Source: Micavibrio sp. (GTDB lineage Bacteria; Pseudomonadota; Alphaproteobacteria; Micavibrionales; UBA9664). Taken from it: DNA of 64,000 bases. The notes beneath the pieces are model-generated. The model did not search any database, was not told where the DNA came from, and saw nothing but the letters and a program-made list of their open reading frames with translations. The translations under genes were made by a program, and so were the position numbers. The stretch is taken from positions 1 through 64,000 of the forward strand of contig PAAR01000015.1 of NCBI GenBank assembly GCA_002699085.1, in the 5' to 3' direction. Positions 55,643-64,000 of this stretch are shown piece by piece. Within the stretch, counting starts at the first letter, position 1. Each line of letters begins with the position of its first letter.

Positions 55643-56020
55643 ATGAAACAGTTAAAAGAAATCAGAAAAATGAATAATATCATTGCTTTGGGCGACCCAC
55701 GCACCATTACCGAAGCTTCAAGCCAGCTAAATGACAAAGAAAGTGACCTACAATATTTCGATGTTAAATTCTGGGTTGATGAATGCCACACACAACGAGA
55801 ACAGGTTGAAGACATCATTTCACAAATTCGCCAGACAAAAGAAAGCCAGCCTATCCGTAAGCGTATTTCAGTCCTAGCCCTCCGCCAAGAACTTGCGCTC
55901 AGCTGGAAACGCTATAAACAATGCCACAAGCGTACGACAAAACTATACAATCAATATATGACTCAAATTGACAAACCACACCGATACAATCAGGACATAT
56001 CCGTCAGCATTGCGGCTTAA
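55643..56020 (+). CDS. Small uncharacterised helical protein
   Basis: A 125-residue protein with a strong GGAGG ribosome site 8 nt before the ATG. It is mostly charged and helical (WVDECHTQREQVEDIISQIRQ, ALRQELALSWKRYKQCHKRT) with no signal peptide or membrane segment. No family recognised. It stands alone after a very AT-rich 200-nt spacer shared with the divergent XRE gene, and a hairpin terminator follows it. Possibly a small cytoplasmic regulator. Confidence 0.6.
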   Translation: MKQLKEIRKMNNIIALGDPRTITEASSQLNDKESDLQYFDVKFWVDECHTQREQVEDIISQIRQTKESQPIRKRISVLALRQELALSWKRYKQCHKRTTKLYNQYMTQIDKPHRYNQDISVSIAA

Positions 56021-56036
56021 ATATCCCAGAATAAAA

Positions 56037-56060
56037 AAAGAGGCCGAAATCGGCCTCTTT
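56037..56060 (-). terminator. Intrinsic terminator downstream of ahcY
   Basis: A 10-bp stem AAAGAGGCCG / CGGCCTCTTT with a 4-nt loop is followed on the minus strand by a run of Ts (CTCTTTTTTTATT). It is 22 nt past the ahcY stop codon. On the plus strand it also lies just after the 125-residue gene and may stop that transcript too. Confidence 0.85.
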
Positions 56061-56082
56061 AAAATTCTTTAAATTGCGCTTA

Positions 56083-57396
56083 TTAATATCTATACGCATC
56101 CGATTTAAACGGACCGTCGACCTCAACACCGATGTAATCAGCCTGATCTTTGGTCAGCTTCGTCAACACAGCGCCTAATTTTTCAAGGTGAAGCGCCGCT
56201 ACTTTCTCATCTAAATGCTTCGGTAGAACATATACTTTACCAGATTCATACTGGTCAGTATTCTGCCATAGCTCAATTTGCGCCAATGTCTGATTTGTGA
56301 AAGACGCTGACATCACGAATGAAGGGTGACCTGTACCACAACCAAGATTTACCAAGCGACCTTCCGCCAACATAATAATACGCTTGCCATCTGGAAATTC
56401 AATTTCATCGACTTGTGGTTTTACATTATGCCATTTCATATTACGCAACGGCTCAATCTGAATCTCATTGTCAAAGTGACCAATATTACAAACAATCGCA
56501 CGGTCTTTCATCGCACGCATATGATCTACTGTAATAATGTCTTTGTTACCTGTTGTCGTCACAAAGATATCAGCTACAGGTGCTTTATTTTCCATTGTAT
56601 TGACTTCAAAACCGTCCATTGCGGCTTGTAACGCACAGATTGGATCAACCTCTGTTACCGTCACACGGACACCTTGTGAGGCCAAAGATTCCGCAGAGCC
56701 TTTACCTACATCACCATAACCACATACAACGGCTGTTTTACCCGCCAACATCACATCTGTTGCACGGCGAATACCGTCCACCAATGACTCACGGCAACCA
56801 TATTTATTGTCGAATTTGGATTTAGTCACTGAGTCATTGACGTTGATCGCTGGTGTTTTCAATGTGCCTTTTTTAGCCATTTCATTGAGACGAAGAACCC
56901 CCGTCGTTGTTTCTTCAGAAATACCTTTCACAGCTTCTAATAGTTCTGGGTATTCATTGTGCATCAACAATGTTAAGTCACCACCATCATCCAAGATCAT
57001 ATTCGGTGTCCAGCCATCTGGGCCCTTAATCGTTGCATGAATACAATCCCAAAATTCTTTCTCATTCATACCTTTCCAAGCAAAAACTGGAATACCTGCT
57101 GCGGCGATCGCTGCTGCGGCTTGATCTTGAGTTGAGAAAATATTACATGAAGACCAACGAACCGTAGCCCCTAAAGCTGTTAATGTTTCAATCAATACAG
57201 CCGTTTGAATTGTCATGTGAAGACAACCTGCAATACGTGCGCCTTTCAGAGGTTGAGATGGGCCAAATTCTTCACGAATGGCCATAAGTCCTGGCATTTC
57301 TGTTTCAGCAATAGTGATTTCTTTACGGCCCCAATCAGCCAATTTGATATCTGCTACTTTATAGTCATTTTCAACTGTCTTAGGTTGAGCTGTCAT
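56083..57396 (-). CDS. ahcY: Adenosylhomocysteinase (SAH hydrolase)
   Basis: This 437-residue enzyme splits S-adenosylhomocysteine to adenosine and homocysteine using bound NAD, relieving product inhibition of methyltransferases. Seen: [21 protein letters not shown], the NAD turn [49 protein letters not shown] and the C-terminal [21 protein letters not shown] typical of bacterial enzymes. No SAH riboswitch pattern is visible in the 119-nt upstream region. Confidence 0.97.
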   Translation of the reverse strand: MTAQPKTVENDYKVADIKLADWGRKEITIAETEMPGLMAIREEFGPSQPLKGARIAGCLHMTIQTAVLIETLTALGATVRWSSCNIFSTQDQAAAAIAAAGIPVFAWKGMNEKEFWDCIHATIKGPDGWTPNMILDDGGDLTLLMHNEYPELLEAVKGISEETTTGVLRLNEMAKKGTLKTPAINVNDSVTKSKFDNKYGCRESLVDGIRRATDVMLAGKTAVVCGYGDVGKGSAESLASQGVRVTVTEVDPICALQAAMDGFEVNTMENKAPVADIFVTTTGNKDIITVDHMRAMKDRAIVCNIGHFDNEIQIEPLRNMKWHNVKPQVDEIEFPDGKRIIMLAEGRLVNLGCGTGHPSFVMSASFTNQTLAQIELWQNTDQYESGKVYVLPKHLDEKVAALHLEKLGAVLTKLTKDQADYIGVEVDGPFKSDAYRY

Positions 57397-57515
57397 GATC
57401 CGTTTTTCTCCGCAATTTTAAGTTATATTAGGCATTTCTTTACCAATCGGGCGTATAGTGGCTTCTTGTAGGGGATAAAGCAAGATTTTTTTGCGGGTAA
57501 TATGTTGGGGGAAAC

Positions 57516-57986
57516 ATGAGGCAAAACACAGGATTTAACGCTGGAGCAGAGAAGCTAGACTTCTCCTATTCTGCTGTAGACTTAAAGACACAAAAAACCT
57601 ACACCATATGCAAAAAAGGCGAGCCAGTCGTTGATTACATTGCATTTTCCCTCGAAGGCTTAGAAACACGCCTTGACGCATTATGTCACATTATGAGTGG
57701 CAAAGATTTTTCAAAAAAACACAGCCTGACAGGGACAACGCTATTCTGTCTTGGCAATAATTTGGGCATAACTTTTTCTTGTTTGGGCGAAGAAGGCACT
57801 AGTAAACCAGTCGGTAAACTTTGCTTTATTGAACAAAAAGATTTCGACTCGTTCAAAAAAAATTATTTAGGCATCTATTGCCAAACACTTTCTCAACCAG
57901 ACCCAGCGACATATCGGAGTAAAAAGCTTTATCCCGTTCGCACTAAGTCGGTAAAAGCAAATGCTCACCCAGAAGTGCGTGTATAA
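57516..57986 (+). CDS. Uncharacterised protein, 156 residues
   Basis: A GGGGG ribosome site precedes the ATG. The protein has no signal peptide or membrane helix. It begins with FSYSAVDLKTQKTYTICKKGEPVVDYIAF, contains six cysteines and ends in a basic tail (RSKKLYPVRTKSVKANAHPEVRV). No family recognised. It is divergent from ahcY and followed 115 nt later by another unrecognised protein on the same strand, with which it may form a unit. Confidence 0.55.
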   Translation: MRQNTGFNAGAEKLDFSYSAVDLKTQKTYTICKKGEPVVDYIAFSLEGLETRLDALCHIMSGKDFSKKHSLTGTTLFCLGNNLGITFSCLGEEGTSKPVGKLCFIEQKDFDSFKKNYLGIYCQTLSQPDPATYRSKKLYPVRTKSVKANAHPEVRV

Positions 57987-58101
57987 GCCCCTGACATTCC
58001 ATAATTTTTATTGACTCATCTCTTGTTCATTTATTACGGTAAAAGAAACAGGGACGATCACAAATAATAAAAAACAATAAAAAATCTGGGAGATTTAGAA
58101 T

Positions 58102-58818
58102 ATGGGCGCTTCAGCAGTACGGAAACCAAAACATCAACTAAGTTGTGACCCTTTAGACGCAGGCTTTTTGGATCCCCAGAAAGCCTTCCAACGTGCTAAA
58201 AAACAATCTGAGAAATATGATAAAAAATTGCGTAATAAAATAGGTCGTCGCATTCGCCGTGCCGACCGAGCAGCGCTACGCGATGAAGTAAATGATCGTA
58301 TACGCCAAATGTCTGTCTATGAACGCATCGCTTTTCGAAATGAATTAGCAGAATATTTACAAGAAGGCTCCGCACTTATCGCGGGTCAATTGAGCAAAAC
58401 ATGTCTCACAAATCAGAAAAATATAAAAGACTACAAACCATATATGTCCGTCTTAGAAAACAGACTATTAAATACGTCACCCGTCATGACGTTGTGTTTT
58501 TTTCCAGAAAATTTTTCACAAGGCTCTAACCATAGCCTAGATCAAGCCTTAGACGACTTCATTGAAAAATTAAATTATTACTGCAATCAAGAAATAGTTG
58601 GTAAAAATAGCACGGTCTTTAGCACGTGTCGTATCGAAAATGGTGAATGGATATTTGAAGTATATGGAGAAGACTTCAACGAAGGTTTTATATATAGCCT
58701 TCCCTATGCTCATAGAATAACGGCACTAGATAAGAATGGAAATTTTATTGATATGGATGATGGCCACAGCCTAACCTTAGATAAAACATGGAATCTAGGA
58801 AGACTCAAAATCGCCTAA
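58102..58818 (+). CDS. Uncharacterised protein, 238 residues
   Basis: GGGAG lies 10 nt before the ATG. Residues about 28-90 are strongly basic and helical (KKLRNKIGRRIRRADRAALRDEVNDRIRQ), suggesting nucleic-acid or membrane-surface contact. The rest is a mixed globular domain ending FIYSLPYAHRITALDKNGNFIDMDDGHSLTLDKTW. No signal peptide, no membrane helix and no family recognised. It precedes the ornithine decarboxylase leader. Confidence 0.55.
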   Translation: MGASAVRKPKHQLSCDPLDAGFLDPQKAFQRAKKQSEKYDKKLRNKIGRRIRRADRAALRDEVNDRIRQMSVYERIAFRNELAEYLQEGSALIAGQLSKTCLTNQKNIKDYKPYMSVLENRLLNTSPVMTLCFFPENFSQGSNHSLDQALDDFIEKLNYYCNQEIVGKNSTVFSTCRIENGEWIFEVYGEDFNEGFIYSLPYAHRITALDKNGNFIDMDDGHSLTLDKTWNLGRLKIA

Positions 58819-58863
58819 AAATATTACTTTACATTGAAATAAAATTATACCATAGTCCGATCC

Positions 58864-58995
58864 ATATCGCACGTGTCTCTGGCCCCATAAAGGTTATGCA
58901 ACGGCGCTAACTTTAACAGACTTGGCACAGTTTAGGCCACTTTTGAGGTTACGCATGTTCATGTTTTTTATTGGATGGGGCCATAATCCCATCTA
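58864..58995 (+). promoter_or_regulatory. Structured 5' leader of the ornithine decarboxylase gene (speF-like RNA candidate)
   Basis: The leader holds a 9-nt segment TGGCCCCAT (58880-58888) exactly complementary to ATGGGGCCA (58975-58983). The second segment can instead form a local hairpin TGGATGGG / CCCATCTA (58972-58979 with 58988-58995). The two pairings exclude each other. TGGCC can also pair with GGCCA at 58935-58939. The hairpin ends 9 nt before the ribosome site. A speF RNA element upstream of alphaproteobacterial ODC genes is known (Rfam), and this segment, with its ATCGCACG..CTCTGG..ATGCAACGGCG core, reminds me of it, but I could not align it. Confidence 0.5.
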
Positions 58996-59015
58996 TTTTG
59001 TATAAGGTTTAAGCG

Positions 59016-60221
59016 TTGGGTTACAACCCTTCGCGCTCAGGTTTTATTGCCGGCGTTCGCAGCAGCTCAACCCCTGAGAGCCACTATGTACCCGTTTATC
59101 CATCTAATATTAAGAGGGATGCGGCTCTTCGTGCGCTTGCACCAGAACTACCCTGCTACGTTAAATTCCCTAAAGTGGTCTATAACAAAGCATTGAGCTT
59201 TAAGCGCCATTTTGCCGGCACAACCATGTATGCCGTTAAATGCAATACAGATCCGCTTTTCTTGCGACAGATTTACCGTGCGGGCATTCGTGACTTTGAT
59301 GTCGCCTCAATTAAAGAGATCGCTTTAATTCACGACTTGTTCCCTGATGCAAAAATGCACTTCATGCACACAATCAAACCGATTGAAGCCATCCGCCGTG
59401 CGTATTTCGATTACGGTATTCGTGATTTCTCGCTAGACTACATGGAAGAGCTAGAAAAAATCCTTGAAGCAACAGATCATGCAAATGACTTGTCCTTATT
59501 CGTGCGCTTTGCACCGCCAAAGAACGGCTCCGCTTCAATCGATTTCTCTTCTAAATTTGGTTGTAGCGCAGAAGAGGCAGTGACGCTGTTACAATCCGCC
59601 AGACCTGTATCACAAAAACTTGGCTTAGCCTTCCATGTCGGCACACAAACAACAGATATGTCGGCCTATACCAGAGCGCTTAATCTGACTCAGCAGATTA
59701 TAGCAGAGGCAGGCATATCTGTTGATGCCCTTGATATTGGTGGTGGCTTTGCCGTTGATTACCCTGATTCAACAGCCCCTCAGATGGAAAATAGCCTACT
59801 CAACCTTAATAAACTTATTCGTGACATGGGTCTTGAGCATTTAGAGCTTTACGCTGAACCAGGACGTGTGATGGTTGCTGAAGGTGCTTTTCTCGTGGTG
59901 CGTGTTGAGCAACGCAAAGACAATTTGCTGTATATCAATGACGGTACTTATGGCGGCCTGTTTGATGCTGGCAAAGCCTTAGGACAGCAATTTGCAGTAC
60001 GCCATATTCCAGCGCAACCTGCAATTACACAACAACATGATACAGCCTTTAAACTTGCGGGACCAACCTGCGATTCACTGGATATGATGGACGGTCCGTT
60101 TCTGTTACCAAACACAATAAAAACGGGTGACTGGATCGAAATCAGAAACTTGGGTGCGTACAGCCAAGTGCTGCGCACCCCTTTTAACGGTTTTGATGAG
60201 CATCAAACTTTAGAGATGTAG
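59016..60221 (+). CDS. Ornithine/lysine decarboxylase, PLP fold type III
   Basis: This 401-residue enzyme decarboxylates ornithine (or lysine) to putrescine (or cadaverine). The PLP lysine is Lys75 (MYAVKCNTDP), followed by FDVASIKEIALI, the phosphate-binding IGGGFAVDYP, EPGRVMVAEGAF and the catalytic-Cys segment AGPTCDSLDMM. No ATG is usable: a TAA stop lies 2 codons upstream and the first internal ATG falls inside the PLP motif. The start is therefore TTG at 59016, 8 nt after AAGG. A structured leader of about 150 nt precedes it. Substrate choice between ornithine and lysine is not resolved. Confidence 0.92.
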   Translation: MGYNPSRSGFIAGVRSSSTPESHYVPVYPSNIKRDAALRALAPELPCYVKFPKVVYNKALSFKRHFAGTTMYAVKCNTDPLFLRQIYRAGIRDFDVASIKEIALIHDLFPDAKMHFMHTIKPIEAIRRAYFDYGIRDFSLDYMEELEKILEATDHANDLSLFVRFAPPKNGSASIDFSSKFGCSAEEAVTLLQSARPVSQKLGLAFHVGTQTTDMSAYTRALNLTQQIIAEAGISVDALDIGGGFAVDYPDSTAPQMENSLLNLNKLIRDMGLEHLELYAEPGRVMVAEGAFLVVRVEQRKDNLLYINDGTYGGLFDAGKALGQQFAVRHIPAQPAITQQHDTAFKLAGPTCDSLDMMDGPFLLPNTIKTGDWIEIRNLGAYSQVLRTPFNGFDEHQTLEM

Positions 60222-60289
60222 TACCAATCTTTCTTGACGTTTACGCTAAAGTGACGTATTCAAATAAGCACAAGAGCTATTCTCTTTAA

Positions 60290-60363
60290 GCGGGTGTAGC
60301 TTAATGGTAAAGCACCTGCCTTCCAAGCAGGCTACGAGGGTTCGATTCCCTTCACCCGCTCCA
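60290..60363 (+). tRNA. tRNA-Gly (anticodon TCC)
   Basis: A complete cloverleaf: acceptor GCGGGTG/CACCCGC, D arm GCTT-AATGGTA-AAGC, anticodon arm CCTGC-CTTCCAA-GCAGG with TCC, T arm GAGGG-TTCGATT-CCCTT, discriminator T and an encoded CCA. Confidence 0.97.
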
Positions 60364-60381
60364 TTTATTGTAAAGGTATCT

Positions 60382-61377
60382 ATGTCCCAATTCCCAACCC
60401 ATCGCATGCGACGCCTAAGATCAAAACAATGGCTGCGTGATATGGTTCAAGAACATCGCCTTTCAGTGAAAGACCTTATCTATCCGCTATTTTTACAAGA
60501 AGGCACAAATACAGACACACCAATTAAAAGCTTGCCGGGTGTTTCACGCCTAACCCCAGATCTGGCGGCAAACACAGCTAAACAAGCGCAAGATATGGGC
60601 ATTCCAGCACTATTATTGTTTGGTATTATTCCTGATGAGCAAAAGGATGAGATTGGCTCCCCTGCGTTTGATCCTAATAATATTGTCTGCCAAGGGATTA
60701 AAGCGATTAAAGAGGCTGCCCCTGATATCGGTATTATTGGCGATCTTTGTTTTTGTGAATATACCGATCACGGCCATTGTGGTCCTCTCACAGAACATGG
60801 CGATGTTGATAATGACGCAACCATTGAAAATCTGGGCAAGCAAGCCGTTAATCTGGCTCAAGCCGGTGCGGATATTATCGCCCCATCGGATATGATGGAT
60901 GGCCGTGTCGCCGCTATTCGTGCTGCACTCGATGCAGCAGGTTTCCAGCATGTTCCAGTGATGTCTTATGCGGCGAAATTTGCCTCTAGCTTTTATGGCC
61001 CGTTTCGTGAAGCGGCCGGTTGTGCGTTGGGTGCGTATCCGCACGCACTAAAAGATCGTAAAACATACCAGATGAACCCGACCAATACACAAGAAGCTTT
61101 ACGTGAAGTTGAGGCGGATATTGCCGAGGGTGCAGATATGTTGATCGTCAAACCTGGCTTGCCTTATCTCGATATCGTCTATCAAGTGAAACAAAATTAT
61201 GGCCTACCGACCTTTGCCTATCATGTCTCTGGTGAATACGCGATGCTCAAGGCAGCAGCAGCCAATGGCTGGATTGATGAAAGCTTGACGATGATGGAAA
61301 CCATGCTCTCATTCAAACGGGCAGGCTGTGACGGCATCATCACCTATGCCGCCATGGATCTTGCGCAGAAACTTTAA
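60382..61377 (+). CDS. hemB: Delta-aminolevulinic acid dehydratase (porphobilinogen synthase)
   Basis: This 331-residue enzyme joins two 5-aminolevulinate molecules into porphobilinogen for haem. The Schiff-base lysines are Lys199 (MSYAAKFASSFYGPF) and Lys257 (LIVKPGLPYLD). The metal site has Cys123, Cys125 and Cys133 (LCFCEYTDHGHCG), the zinc-type pattern, unlike the Mg-type Asp version of many rhizobial relatives. A longer frame begins inside the tRNA-Gly gene, but the ATG at 60382, 18 nt after the tRNA end and preceded by AAAGG, gives the conserved N-terminus. Confidence 0.96.
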   Translation: MSQFPTHRMRRLRSKQWLRDMVQEHRLSVKDLIYPLFLQEGTNTDTPIKSLPGVSRLTPDLAANTAKQAQDMGIPALLLFGIIPDEQKDEIGSPAFDPNNIVCQGIKAIKEAAPDIGIIGDLCFCEYTDHGHCGPLTEHGDVDNDATIENLGKQAVNLAQAGADIIAPSDMMDGRVAAIRAALDAAGFQHVPVMSYAAKFASSFYGPFREAAGCALGAYPHALKDRKTYQMNPTNTQEALREVEADIAEGADMLIVKPGLPYLDIVYQVKQNYGLPTFAYHVSGEYAMLKAAAANGWIDESLTMMETMLSFKRAGCDGIITYAAMDLAQKL

Positions 61378-61481
61378 AGTCTCAACTTTAATCAAATTGT
61401 ATCTAGTTCTAAGCAAGTTTTAATCTTTGGTCTTTAGACTTAAAGATGGGAACACATATTTAGACATAGGGGCAATTACGC

Positions 61482-62381
61482 ATGCTTAAGCTGATAAATC
61501 ACGATTCAGAGCAATATTTCATTGACCATTTAAAAGCACTGCAGAGTGAAAAAGACAAAGATTGGATGCGCCTGAGTATTAATTTCAAACGTGATGATCT
61601 ATTCCGCCAAATGACAGGCTCGCCCTTAACGGCCAAAAGACGCATTACACAGATCAATGAAACACATCTAGCGATCTGGTCAGCATTACAACAAAAACTC
61701 CATGAGCATCCACATGCGTCGCTTTATCTATTTGGCGATAAAGACATCATGTTGCTTATCCAAATGAATATGGATGATCCATGCTATGAGTGGTTACAAA
61801 ACTATATTGGCCATTTACACACAGAGCATGAAGATATTCTTCAGACACGCCTTATGCCACTTAATACAGCAGATGTAGAAACTATAGAAGATCTAAGCAC
61901 ATATAATTTATCTCTCAAAGAATGGCAGATGTTTGAAACACTGAGTGACACATTAAAACGCCGCACAATCAGCAGACTCCGTGACTTACGTGAGAAGCCT
62001 GTCGTATTAGTCGTTGAAGACGATCAATATGTTGCTTATCAAATTGAGAGCTTCTTAAAGGACATTGCGGGTGTTATTTTCGTTAAAACCGCCGAAGAAG
62101 CTGTCAAAACCTATATTGATATGGCTCCAGAATGTGTGTTACTTGATATTCATTTACCAGGGCGCAATGGATTTGATGCGCTTCATTGTATCAAAAAAAT
62201 TGATAATGATGCCAATGTGGTCGTCTTAACAGGCGATAAAGTAGGCCGTCACGTAGAGCGTGCTCACGATATGGGGGCGATGAGTTTCATGGAAAAACCA
62301 TTGGCACGTGATTATTTAGTTTCCGTGGTTCAAAGCATGCCGCTTTACCGGAAGACTCATGCCTCACATAAACGGGGCTAA
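61482..62381 (+). CDS. Protein with an N-terminal unknown domain and a C-terminal receiver domain
   Basis: This 299-residue protein ends with a receiver domain (about 173-290): acidic EDD at 179-181, phospho-site Asp222 (CVLLDIHLPGRNG), Thr in VVVLTGD and Lys in MEKPLA. The N-terminal 165 residues are helical and not recognised; they may be an output or regulatory domain, with the order reversed from ordinary response regulators. AGGGG precedes the ATG. The last 18 nt overlap the convergent large unknown gene. No kinase is adjacent. Confidence 0.8.
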   Translation: MLKLINHDSEQYFIDHLKALQSEKDKDWMRLSINFKRDDLFRQMTGSPLTAKRRITQINETHLAIWSALQQKLHEHPHASLYLFGDKDIMLLIQMNMDDPCYEWLQNYIGHLHTEHEDILQTRLMPLNTADVETIEDLSTYNLSLKEWQMFETLSDTLKRRTISRLRDLREKPVVLVVEDDQYVAYQIESFLKDIAGVIFVKTAEEAVKTYIDMAPECVLLDIHLPGRNGFDALHCIKKIDNDANVVVLTGDKVGRHVERAHDMGAMSFMEKPLARDYLVSVVQSMPLYRKTHASHKRG

Positions 62382-64000
62382 GAGCGAACGCTGTTTAGAC
62401 GATCTCTGCTCTGTTTCGCCTAAGACAGATATTCTTTGAAGAGATTCGAGATCGCCTTTGTATATACCTTTCACAACAAGCACTGCTAAAGTATTTTTGA
62501 GCATAGAAAACTTCATATCTCTTTCTGCACCATATGGACATGAACGCCACATTTTACCAAAGTCCTCACTACATGTAGGTATTTCTTGCTTTTGTAAAGC
62601 CGTAGAAGAATTAAAATGTCTATATGCTTCGGTCAGCAGCTCCATTAAGCTATTACTATTATCAACGACCTCTGCGCTAATGTCTGTACCTTTACGATCT
62701 AAAACCTCTTTCACATCACACACAAAAATATCCGATTGGCCAACATTACATAGCGTTGTATAAATGCCGCTTGACGTTACATATAGAACTTGGGCAGATG
62801 AAGAGCCGTCCAGAATGTCTTTTTGATCTAAATTCTTAGTGAAAAGCCCCAAATCAGCTCTAAGTTTTTGGGCAATAGTCATACCTTGTTTGTCAGCTAT
62901 AAAAGGTAGTGCTGCATATGAAAACTCAATAAATCTTTTTGCAAATGAACGTGTTGTTTTTCCCATTGGCATTAAACGTTCCGAGAGCCATAACATACTT
63001 CTTGCAGGGTCTTGAGAGTTTCTTATAACACCGACCAATAGTTTCGGCATAATTGCCTCTATATTACGGTCTAAACCCAACACAAAATTTCTTTGCATCA
63101 ATAACTTATCTAGCCATGCAATTTGGGCATCTGCATCTGGTAATGTACCAATATAGCTCAACAAAGAATCTATAAAAACTGAAGCATGTTGATCAATTAC
63201 TTGCCCCATTACTTTTGATTCCAATATAGCACTAAAAGCACCATCACGTTTTTCATCGCTCTCAATAGAAAGTATTGTATCAAAAGTAATAGCCAGCAAT
63301 TTCTCTAAATCAGATTTCTGATATCCATAAGTTTCGTTATTAACTTTTCTCGATAACGCTAATTTTTTTACAAGCCACAGACTCATAAAATCTTTCATAA
63401 ACGCTTGGTCGTGATTATAGGTGTTGGAATAGACATGCGTAAGCAGCTTATTTAGGACAATAATACCCATTCCAGACTTATAGATAGTTTTAGATACGCC
63501 GTAATTAGACCATAACATATTGCTATAGTATTTACTGGCTGTTTCTGGTTTAAGGCCTGATAAAAAACCGATATACGCAGGAACAATATCAACCACATTA
63601 TTACTTGTATCATTTTTATCTACTAAGCGCTGAAACGCCTTAACACCATGCATTTTATCAAATAGTGCTTCCCGATCATCTTTTTCCGGAAACAATATGG
63701 GTGCTCGTTCAAAAAGCTGAATAAGAAAATCATTACTGACGTCTTTGCTATTTAAATAATAGCCTGCCTTACCCTTTAGTAATAAATCAAAGCCCTCTAA
63801 ACGCTTCTCTTGCGGTAAAAGTGCTAGATAATTCAATAACAATTCTGACATTTTAACTGGGTTAAAATGTTTTATAAGAAATTTAAATGACTTAGCTTTC
63901 AATATATTTTTGAATGCACGCAGAGGCGTCTGTGCAGTTAAAGCCTCTGGCAGAACATGATCGACTAAACTATTGAGATAATTCAGTCCATTTACAAACT
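62364..64000 (-). CDS. Large uncharacterised protein (5' end beyond window)
   Basis: The minus-strand frame stays open to the window edge, without a stop, for at least 545 codons. A TTG at 63902 is not a convincing start because the frame continues upstream (FVNGLNYLNSLVDHVLPEAL just inside the edge). The protein looks all-helical, with repeated Leu-rich segments (LLNYLALLPQEKRLEGFDLLLKGK, SALSFIDSLL-like stretches) and no membrane helix. It ends in a basic tail (EQRSSKQRSLLAPFM). I recognise no family. It overlaps the receiver-domain gene by 18 nt, tail to tail. Confidence 0.65.
   Translation of the reverse strand, partial: FVNGLNYLNSLVDHVLPEALTAQTPLRAFKNILKAKSFKFLIKHFNPVKMSELLLNYLALLPQEKRLEGFDLLLKGKAGYYLNSKDVSNDFLIQLFERAPILFPEKDDREALFDKMHGVKAFQRLVDKNDTSNNVVDIVPAYIGFLSGLKPETASKYYSNMLWSNYGVSKTIYKSGMGIIVLNKLLTHVYSNTYNHDQAFMKDFMSLWLVKKLALSRKVNNETYGYQKSDLEKLLAITFDTILSIESDEKRDGAFSAILESKVMGQVIDQHASVFIDSLLSYIGTLPDADAQIAWLDKLLMQRNFVLGLDRNIEAIMPKLLVGVIRNSQDPARSMLWLSERLMPMGKTTRSFAKRFIEFSYAALPFIADKQGMTIAQKLRADLGLFTKNLDQKDILDGSSSAQVLYVTSSGIYTTLCNVGQSDIFVCDVKEVLDRKGTDISAEVVDNSNSLMELLTEAYRHFNSSTALQKQEIPTCSEDFGKMWRSCPYGAERDMKFSMLKNTLAVLVVKGIYKGDLESLQRISVLGETEQRSSKQRSLLAPFM

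Noticed and set aside
57397-57515. Possible SAH riboswitch upstream of ahcY
   Set aside because: The 119-nt region shows no recognisable SAH or SAM aptamer core.
60304-60381. Upstream extension of the HemB frame into the tRNA-Gly gene
   Set aside because: The region is a perfect tRNA; the ATG at 60382 has a ribosome site and begins the conserved HemB N-terminus.
61423-61447. Imperfect hairpin between hemB and the receiver-domain gene
   Set aside because: The stem is weak, has an internal loop, and lacks a following T-run.

Overview
The window looks like chromosomal DNA of a low-G+C (about 40% by eye), free-living alphaproteobacterium. Supporting this are a FzlA-type GST-fold division protein with its alphaproteobacterial C-terminal tail next to a YeeZ-like SDR and uppP, an acetoacetyl-CoA synthetase, a zinc-type HemB, the order M48 protease / DsbA / accB / accC, and a PLP fold-type III ornithine decarboxylase with a structured 5' leader. 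Genes are tightly packed, with many 1-4 nt overlaps and several convergent genes that abut or overlap. I see no IS element, prophage, CRISPR array or rRNA operon. Two tRNA genes are present, tRNA-Thr(TGT) and tRNA-Gly(TCC).

Layout. 1-5 kb: partial SpoU-type RNA methylase and aacS (minus); a secreted thioredoxin and a DsbD/ScsB-like reductant transporter (plus). 5-10.8 kb: a cytosolic multi-PAS histidine kinase, an SDR protein, fzlA, a cytochrome b561-YceI fusion, a stand-alone YceI and a small membrane protein. 10.8-13.5 kb: uppP, rsmD, a pseudouridine synthase and infC, the last apparently starting at AUU. 13.6-26 kb: a complete Lap-type adhesin export locus. A 2361-residue repeat adhesin with a consensus sigma-70-like promoter is followed by a TolC-type outer-membrane protein, an ABC exporter and an HlyD-type adaptor. 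26-31.6 kb: single-domain response regulator, serA, miaA, degP-type protease, lipoprotein esterase. 31.7-35.9 kb: RND efflux adaptor and pump. 35.9-42 kb: a six-gene minus-strand envelope operon (GT2, LAB_N, ArnT-like, response regulator, sensor kinase, AsmA-like), which resembles a self-regulated lipid A decoration system. 42-49.3 kb: redoxin, a stand-alone CadC/cyclase-type DNA-binding domain with a membrane anchor, phnA-like gene, tRNA-Thr, accBC, a PCu(A)C copper chaperone, a DsbA-like protein without active-site cysteines, a normal DsbA and an M48 protease with TPRs. 49.3-53.6 kb: rlmE, a cN-I-type 5'-nucleotidase, a basic coiled-coil protein and guaB. 53.8-58.8 kb: the most unusual stretch, with an AT-rich XRE-regulator plus EgtD-like methyltransferase pair, ahcY and three uncharacterised proteins. 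58.9-64 kb: ODC with its leader, tRNA-Gly, hemB, an inverted-order receiver protein, and a large unknown protein running off the right edge.

The genes point to three themes. The first is surface attachment through the Lap system. The second is envelope surveillance and redox: DegP, RND pump, lipid A decoration operon, DsbA/DsbD/PCu(A)C/M48 and YceI. The third is housekeeping: translation, fatty acid, serine, purine, SAM-cycle, polyamine and haem synthesis. All functions are inferred from sequence patterns recognised by eye; no database search was run.
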